A stretch of DNA of 64,000 nucleotides, from positions 12,928,370-12,992,369 of the forward strand of contig OX459102.1 in the NCBI GenBank assembly GCA_949775045.1, given 5' to 3'. The position numbers and the translations under genes are program-made. The stretch comes from Metridium senile (Eukaryota > Cnidaria > Anthozoa > Actiniaria > Metridiidae). This document shows, in pieces, positions 45,201-54,200 of the stretch (positions within the stretch are counted from its first letter, which is position 1; each line of letters begins with the position of its first letter). The notes under the pieces are model-generated. The model had not been told where the DNA came from. It saw only the letters and a list, made by a program, of their open reading frames with translations, and did no database searches.

Positions 45201-48200
45201 GAAAAGGTGCCAACTGGCAAATGGTGGGAATATCTCCCTTTTAGGGTATAGCCACTATTAATTTATCCTGCCCCATCATTCTTTTGCTGACGTCACCGGA
45301 AGACACATTGCTAAAACTAGTTGTATTGCCCTAAAATCTTTTTGCTTCACAAATAATGAATTTATATGAATAATATATTTTTAAGAGAAATGATAAACTT
45401 TTGCAAATTCAGGATCAAGATATTAGTAATCAAAATATACTTATAGCTTACCCAGAAGTATTTTTACGTCTTTTCCACATGACAATAACAACAATAATGA
45501 CCACAATTGCTATTACTGCCATTACAGATCCTACAATTGCACCAACTGGGGATGACTGCTGTTAGGTAACAAAATAACAAATAAATATACACCTATTTCA
45601 AAAATCGTTGTTGCAATCAAAGCTACAGTCCACACTCTAAAGCCTGCAAAGGATGTCGGTATTTTCTTCTCTTCTCGATTTATTCATAGCATATTTTTGC
45701 TTGTGCGTGTTTGTGTTATATGACCAGCAACTAGCTGTTGCAGTAGAAGATGATGAAACAAATATTTATTGAAAAAACGAGAAATAAACCAACAATTTAT
45801 GTTCATGTTACCGACATTCTTTGCAGGCTTCAGAGTGTAGACTGTATCTTCGCCTGCGACTATGATTATTGAAATAGGTGTATAATAAAGTGGCGGAGCA
45901 TAAATATATAATATAATATACTTAAATACATAAATTGAAATAAAAAAATTATCATATAAATAATTAAAAAAGAAGTTTTCACAAAATATAAATCACACAC
46001 ACTCTACATGTACCTTATCTCCCTGTTTTGCTGCTGTCGGTGAGACATTACGACTTGGAGTGATGGTTGTAACAAATATAGATTGATTAGATGATGATGT
46101 AACTGTTTTGGATAAAAAAATATTTCTATTTACATAATGTAACATAATGTACTGCGGTGCTTACAATTATAGTTGCAATTCACATGGGTCTCAATTATGT
46201 GCTTTTAAACAATAATTAATGAGATTGGTGCACTTTTCAGCGACATACAAATTATTTTAACTGATCGAAGGTATAAAGACAAATGCAATGGTCTAGTGGT
46301 TAGATTAAGTGAATTGCACTGACATATGGCACTGGGTTTAATAACTGACCCAGATGATAAACTTGTTTCCCCCTGCTTAATTTAATAGGCAAAACACTGA
46401 GTTAATCTGCCCAGCTATATAGGCACAGGGCATCTGAAAAAGTGCAAGGGTGCGATTCTGCACTATTTCCCGAAAATCACACCAAATCGCATTAGTTATC
46501 GTTTTCCGCACTTTTCAATATTTTCCACACTTTTTGCCAGGATAATACAGAAAAACTTGCAAACCTGTTGACATTGTTCTTGAATACACAATAATTCTTC
46601 AAATAAGCAAGTTTTTCATCGGAATTCATCTCATTTAATTTTGGGCTGGAAATTAATTAAATTGTCTGTAAAACGTTTTTACCTAATCACATGCCTCTAT
46701 AAAAATACAGCAAATTTAGCGTGAATTTCGCAGAAAATTTCTTCATTTTGCATCAAAATAATATTAAAATAAATAATAATATGCAAATTATTAGCATTTC
46801 AGGACTTTTCCGCACCATTTAAATTTCCACACTTTTCGCAAGTTTTTTTTCCACACTTTTTCAGATGCACTGTAGGGAGAAGCCTTTTTACTTATTAATA
46901 AGTTAAATACTTTTAGTATTATCCAATCTAACCTGCTTGAGTAGAGGGTATTGGATGAAGTGTTGCTGTTGGACTAATCACAGGCGTTGAAACTGGAAAT
47001 TAAATTGGTGAGATATTTAATTTTGATAGCGACACCAATTAAATTGAAATTGACATAAATCAAAAATTTTATCTATGTTTTGTATCTGGTGCAAAATATA
47101 TATTGATCAGACCAGGGAAAGTTGATCATCTCGCTAAATGAAAATGGGAAGTGTGGTCAATAAAAAGACTACTGGGAAACACCTTAAAAGTTATCAAAGA
47201 CTCAGGAGAAAACCATAACAAAATAATTTCAAATGAACATCTTTTTTCTTATTCTCATCAAATATCAAAATGTGAAGAATGGATAGTTTCCTTTTATACT
47301 AATAGACAGCTGATAGAAAAGTAGCAATTGGAATGGAATTTAACAAGTTATTTTGTGTACAGCTGACCAGACACAGGCAACTGAGGATGCATGGGAATAG
47401 TTTTACTTTTAATTAAATAAGGAAGATAAAACAGCATGCATGTCCTTACTAATACTGTGATATAAACATGCTGTGAGCTGTAGCAGAATTAAAGAAAGAA
47501 GTCATAACCTAGTCTGATAACCCAAGGTGTAGCCGAGTATTTCTTTGACTTCTTAAATATGCTACAGCTCCCAGAGCGTTTATATCACAGCAAATTGACA
47601 CAATTACAAGTACACATTTAATATATGGCCTTTATAGAATATTTTTGAACTTTTTACTGAGCGTGTCGATCTCCATCCTCTGATATAAACATGGTAATTT
47701 AAATTCTTTAAAAACTTCTATCACTATACTATATATACTTGGATTTGTAACAATTTAAACTTACATGTTACTACGCCTTCTGCCTTTAAAATAATGCATG
47801 GTTTGTTAACTGACGGGGTGACAGTAGTGTCAAAAGTACAACCTGTAGGCACAATTCCCAAAACTTTTCCATGTAAGTTGCTAATTGATGGGGGTAAACT
47901 TTGCCATTCTAATTCCTATAACAGAATTGGAATAAAAAAAGACTTAAATTTGGTTCTAGTTTTTTCTATCCTTAAACTTACATTTAGTACTAGGTCTATA
48001 TAGTAATAGAATACTATAATAATAATAATCAATTTCTTGTATATTGCGCCCCATGAAACATTGATGTGCTTTACTTAATACAGTCTACACTTGTAAGTAA
48101 ATCATTTCAAAACAAGGCTGTTCAAGGTGGCAAGTCATTTAATCCAAGACCAAAAGCTCATGAGTGGGACTGAGCACTAGTCGATTTCAAGACTCTTTCT

Positions 48201-51200
48201 TTATCATTTTGCAGTTTGGTGGACACTTAAAAACAGAGAAAAGGTATCTATATTTTTGCTCTGATTTGCTTTTTTGCCAATAGAAATTTTGTTATTTTCT
48301 TGAACAAGATGTGTGCAAGGGTGATGTGCAGTAGCATTAATTGTGTAGTTCCAGAAAATATCCATACCCCCCCCCCCCCCCCCCCCACGGAGGGTTTTTT
48401 ATTTTTAGACCCCCCTACCCCCTGGAATTTCCATTCCAGAGGGTCTTCAAAAGACCCCCCTACCCCTTGGAATTTCCATAATTTTCCCACTTGCTTTAAT
48501 ACCCCCTGGAAAACCTCAAATTCCTACCTCAAATTCCTACCTAAATTCTTACTACACGTTAGGGAAAGGCAGCTAAATTCCAACGAAAATCGCTGAAAGT
48601 CAGTCAGACGGTTGATGAGAGCAACAAAAAGACACTGTAAGAGTTTCATTTTATTTTATTAAGAATTAAGGCAAAAAATTGTACGCTGAAAAATCCCCAT
48701 ATATTCTATAGTAAATCAACACAAATAGTGAGCTTGGGCTACCTGTGGCTAAACAACACTACACTGGTCGTTGATAAGCGTTGCATGACATTTGACACAT
48801 GAACGGTTATAAGGCGCAATCAGAGGGACTGGGAACGACTTGGCCGCCAATTTGTCTTGCTCGAAACAAGAAATGCAACTTAGAGCACAGGTAGCCCAAG
48901 CTCACTATTTGTGTTGATTTACTATAGGATATATGGGGATTTTTCAACGTACAATTTTTTGCCTTAATTCTTAATAAAATAAAATGAAACTCTTACCGTG
49001 TCTTTTTGTTGCTCTCATCAACCGCGAATTTAATGGTACTATACATATCCCATGTAACCCCTAGAAAAAAACGTTTTTAGACCCCCCTCTCCCTCGGAAA
49101 TTTTCTACTTTTAGACCCCCCTACCCCTCGGAATTTCCGTTACCCTCCGGGGGGGGGGGGGGGGGGGGGGGGGGTATGGATATTTTCTGGAACTACACAT
49201 TAAGAGTCCCGAACCACCACTGTAATATCTCTATAATAATTTCTATGTTCTTGCAGATGATAGAATGGCTACAAACCTCTTGCATCACACCTATAACATT
49301 TTCCCTTCTATAAAGGAATGACTAAATAAATCTTTTTGAAATTAGTATATCCACATAACTCCATTCTGTCTTGGAATGACAAAGTAGGTATATGTAATAT
49401 ACAATATAATAATAACTTATCAGGCATGTAATGTAAAGTCACTTGTTCAGTTTCAACTTACATATGTTTCAGTGTCAATAGAAAAAACATTTCCAGCATC
49501 TACTTTCATTTTTTTTCCAGTTAGGTCATCAATGTAATACAGGTTTTTGTCCACTTTACAATTTCCTCCTTTTATTCCATTTACTTGATTTGCATTAAAG
49601 TTTAATTGAGAAGGTTGTTGAAGATCAAGAACAATATAAGGTGTTTTTTCTTCATATTGGTTATTGAGACGCAGCAGTTCAGAACAATCTGAAATTGAAA
49701 TAAATATTTTTACATTTATATTTTAACCACATTTTAATACCATATACACCCCTTTTCTCTCCCTTTCACTCTATCTTCATAAAATTACCCATTTAATAGT
49801 GTATAATCATAAGAGTATATTACTGTGCGACTCGCCATACCGTAGTGACACTTACAAAATCTTTTGATGAACTTTTGCCATTATATTTTTGCCATTTTTT
49901 CATCTCAATCGGACCAACTCAAGCATGTTAAGGCATGGTTTTTTACAGTCTCGCTTAAAAACAAAGTTTCTGTGATAACTTTTTTAAACTTAAACCTATT
50001 GAATTGAATTTTAGGCCTAAAGTAATATTCAGGTTTCTTAAAATTTTAAGCATTGTCATGTTGACTTCCGGTATAGTCACATGACCTCAAGACGAGAAAA
50101 ACAGGAATATCAAAATGGGGTGGCGGTTTTTATGTGAATCGAAAATCCTTTGATGTGGAATTGTTGAGTAAAATGGTCTTAACACGATCCTGTCTGGAAT
50201 GGTTGGAAATCAATCTTTGTTTCAGAGCAGAAAGTAGAAATATTCAAAATCTTGACTTGGTCACGTGACCTGTTTTGTTATAGAGTGGTTGCTGCTTTGT
50301 AGAGTGAAAGGGGATGCATTATGTGGTATTAAAATGTGGTTAAAATATAAATGTAAAATTCATAACTAACATTGATTATGATGTTGTTCTGTTTTGCCTT
50401 GAGGTCACGTGACTACCGGAATTAAGTCATCATGACCATGCTTAAAATTTTCAAAAAACTCAATTTGACAGGTTTATTAAGTTATTATAGAAAATGTATT
50501 TTTCAACATTCGGTAAAATACCATGCCTTAACATGCTTGAGAATTACAGACATCAAAGTTTCTAAATTCTCAGCCTCTCGATATAAACTCCACCTCTCGA
50601 TATAAACTTGTACCTGATTGGTCCCATGAGATGGAAAAATGTATGGCGAGTACTATTATAGTCACACAGTATTTGCAAATATGTACTTTTATATATGGGG
50701 ATTTTTTTTGTATTTATTAATTATTAGGAGGGCCACTGTAGCCTGTGTACGTAGCCATGCTCTCAAGGGGAGGGAAGGAGAAAAGGAGGGAGAGAGGGAC
50801 TTGAATAGAGAACAGGGAAAGGAGAGCCTTTTTGTTACTCCTGCATGCTAGTGTGTGCATATTTCTATTGGTCGAATCATCATCATTGACATGATATACA
50901 GTACTTATAAGAAATAATAATACCTTTATTTCTGTTGCACTTTTACAAATAGATGCGCAAAGCGCTTTAATTACAACAAATTTAATAGATACAATAAAAT
51001 ATATAAAATTATGTGACAATGATACTAAAACTATTATAACTAATTAAGTAAGAATATAATCTAAAAAATTTAAAACTATATAATATATAATATGAAGACA
51101 AATAGAATAAATTATAAAATATTAAATAAAGTATCTAGTATATAAACCACCCTCCCACCAATACTTACTGATAATGTAGCTTATTGTAAGCTAAGAATTA

Positions 51201-54200
51201 AGAACCTAAGTTTAAACCTAAGTGGTGCTAAGTGGATTTTTAGGTTATTTAGGTTCTTAAATATAGGTTCTTATGTAAAGGTAGTCTCCTTCGCAGCCAT
51301 TTTTAGTGTTGCCACGAAAGTTTTCCCTTAAGTTTGTAATTAATTAACAACATTGTAATTAATTAACAACATTCCTTTCCCAAAGTATTTAAAGGATCAG
51401 AGAAGTAAACTCAACTTCGCCAAATGGTTGGAAAGTTTATATGATGTTCATTCCCCAGGGTTTTCAACCAAAGTGCTAAATTCCTCAGTTGATCTGTCAT
51501 AACTAGGAACGATAATACACTCGCTGTGATTGGTTATAATTTATTGCACAAACTGCATGCTCCTGTCATATGAGAGCCAAATGTTGATTGGTTAAACCAG
51601 AGTTGACTTATTAACTCTGGTTAAACCAAGGGAAAGGAATGTTGTTTGAATCGAAGCAGCCGTTTGTGGGGAGGGAGTGTTGCGTGATGACACTAAAAAT
51701 GGCTGCGAAATTGTCTGAATTGATCTTCTAGGTTTTTATAAGCGGGTAAGTACTAGCTGTATGCCATGATGCACATTTGTCAGTCAAATTCGGTTTATCA
51801 AATGACCAAATCCTTAGACATGAGCATAAATTATATTTTACCATTGATGTTAAAATAGAACAACACTTGCTTTAAAATCCTTCTTGCTTGGCAAATACTT
51901 TCTAGCCTTTTTGCTGACTGCTTTTGGTTTTGATTTAAATTTTGTTTTCAACAGCTGTTTTGGTAATAATTGACCTTTGGTTAGACTTTCACAAAGTCCC
52001 TTTTAGCCCCCCTGCACAAGGGACTTTTCCAACTTGCAGCGCGTCAAATTTACCGGTTGGTTTTTCAACCGGAGGCGTGGCTTATAACGTATCAAAATCC
52101 CTCCAATCACGAAGCATTCCTCCTTCATGCTTGTCAATCATTCACCCAAGTCAAATACCTTTAGGTGTTGTGCAGAGAGCTCAAATCACAACTGAGCTAA
52201 ATCTAAACAATTTGTAGTAGTTTTTGTCGAAGAATTTCTTGTATTTAGAAGTTACTGGAATACAAAATTGTCCTCAGTTTCTGCATGTATATATTCTGCA
52301 GTTCTGATGGAGAAAGAAAGCTAATTGTTTGGTGTTCTAGATTCTTCAGAGGATTAAGATGCGGCAAAGCTGTTGACACCGCGTCCGCCGACTAAGTATT
52401 TTCCTTATAGCGCTTTTAAAGTTTGTTCTTAGGTGTATTTTACAACGTTTGTATTTTACATTGTATTTTACAACGTTTGGTTAGAAACTTCAACTCTTTG
52501 ATATGTTTTTGTTGGCGTATTATCTTCGTTATCAATGTTTTGAGAACATTCGTGACTATATGTCAAAGGTCGTGTATAATGCGCTCCACTCCTTGAAAGA
52601 CGATCGCCATAAATTTTCGCGCCAAAAGTTTATCTCCCGATTCGATTTCCTGCAGGTGAAACAAGTTGAACTCGCCTTGTGGCTCCTGGCTCGTTTCGCG
52701 CTCAACTTACTGGCTCGCTTCGCTCGTTACTGTAACAAACTTTGCATAACTAGTCCTGTGATAAACGAGTTCGACTTGGGCAAGTCTAACCTTTGGTCTA
52801 TTTCATCTTGTTATCAACATCCGGTGAAATATGATAAAAATATAATCCCATCATCTCTGGTGGACGTTGATTGGCTGACAAAAGAAGGCTGAATCAAAAC
52901 TGACCCGGGAAAATACCCAGGTTACAGACAGGCTCCAATCTCCCTTCTTTTCTGCTAGCTCCCCTCGCCCTCTCCCCAGTCTCCCAGAGCCAGTTATGCA
53001 GGCTAGGGCCACTGGGTCATCAGTTCTCTTTGTGTACTGTCATGTGATATCCTCTTTAAATAAAGTTGATTGATTGATTGACTTTTACCTTGAGAATTTT
53101 ATTAAAATGTGAAAAAAAGGAACATAGGTTTTTTATAAGCAATATATAATTTTTTGCATCTTGTTCTATATGGGCTTTACAGTGGCTCATTGGCAACTCA
53201 CCATTGTATTTCCATACGGAGTAGCAGGTAATAGCTTTATCGTATATATTGCCTAGTGCACAGTTAGAATACCATGCAATACATATTTATATATAGCATA
53301 AATATGTAAACTAACAAAACCACCTTGCAAAAGCTCCTTCATCGACGTGCTGTTCAACTCTTAAAGATTAGCTTATTCTTTGTAATTATGTCTTTTTGTT
53401 ACTGTTGTTGTTGTTTGTAACAATCAATGTATAGCGCTTAGAACAGATTTGTATTTGCGCTTTATAAATAAAAATTATAATAATTAAATAATTATTATTA
53501 CTCGTGCCCAGGCCTTTGAAGGCACGAGTCTTAAAATGCAACGATTTCTTTCTGCCTGTCTGACGGTGTCAAAGTTTTTGAAAGCGAGGCTCTAACACCC
53601 AGCATTCTTTGCAACACACAAGCTGAATAATCAAGGCCGGCGACCATTTTACGAAGGCATAAACAAAATGGATATATTTTATCGAATCAACACACATTCC
53701 ATTCGCATTCCATTCGCATTCCATTCGCATCCATTCTACAGCTATGGTCAAAAAACCGGCAAAACAAATTTATAAGTAATATATACAATATGAGCGGGAG
53801 ATCTGTATGGGCATTTACAATGGCAAGCCGCAGGCGAGCCATTGTAAAGCCCATACAGATCGGACGCGAATATTGTACATTACTTGTGAAATCAAAGAAT
53901 AATGAATAAGGTGCAAAAACCAATCGATATAGAGTTCATTGAGATTGCATGTGAATGTTTATATTCCTTGTAGAATGGATTAAACCGCTAAGACAATGAA
54001 GGGCAATCAAGTGAGTTTCCTTATTGTAATTCAAAATTGTGTAGAAAAGTGAAATCGTGAGCATCTAGGTCTCAAGAGATTAGTATTCATTTGCCTCACT
54101 TATGGCTTTGAATTAATTTATTATTGAATTATTTGTAAGCCGTTTGTTAGTATAGAGTTGAGGTCGAAGATGGCGGCTCGTTTTCAAGAACCTAAAAGCA

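Noticed and set aside
52503..52892. 129-codon + strand ORF
   Set aside because: No recognised domain, no splice or promoter context, and it lies in an intron of receptor B. It could be real but I cannot support it.
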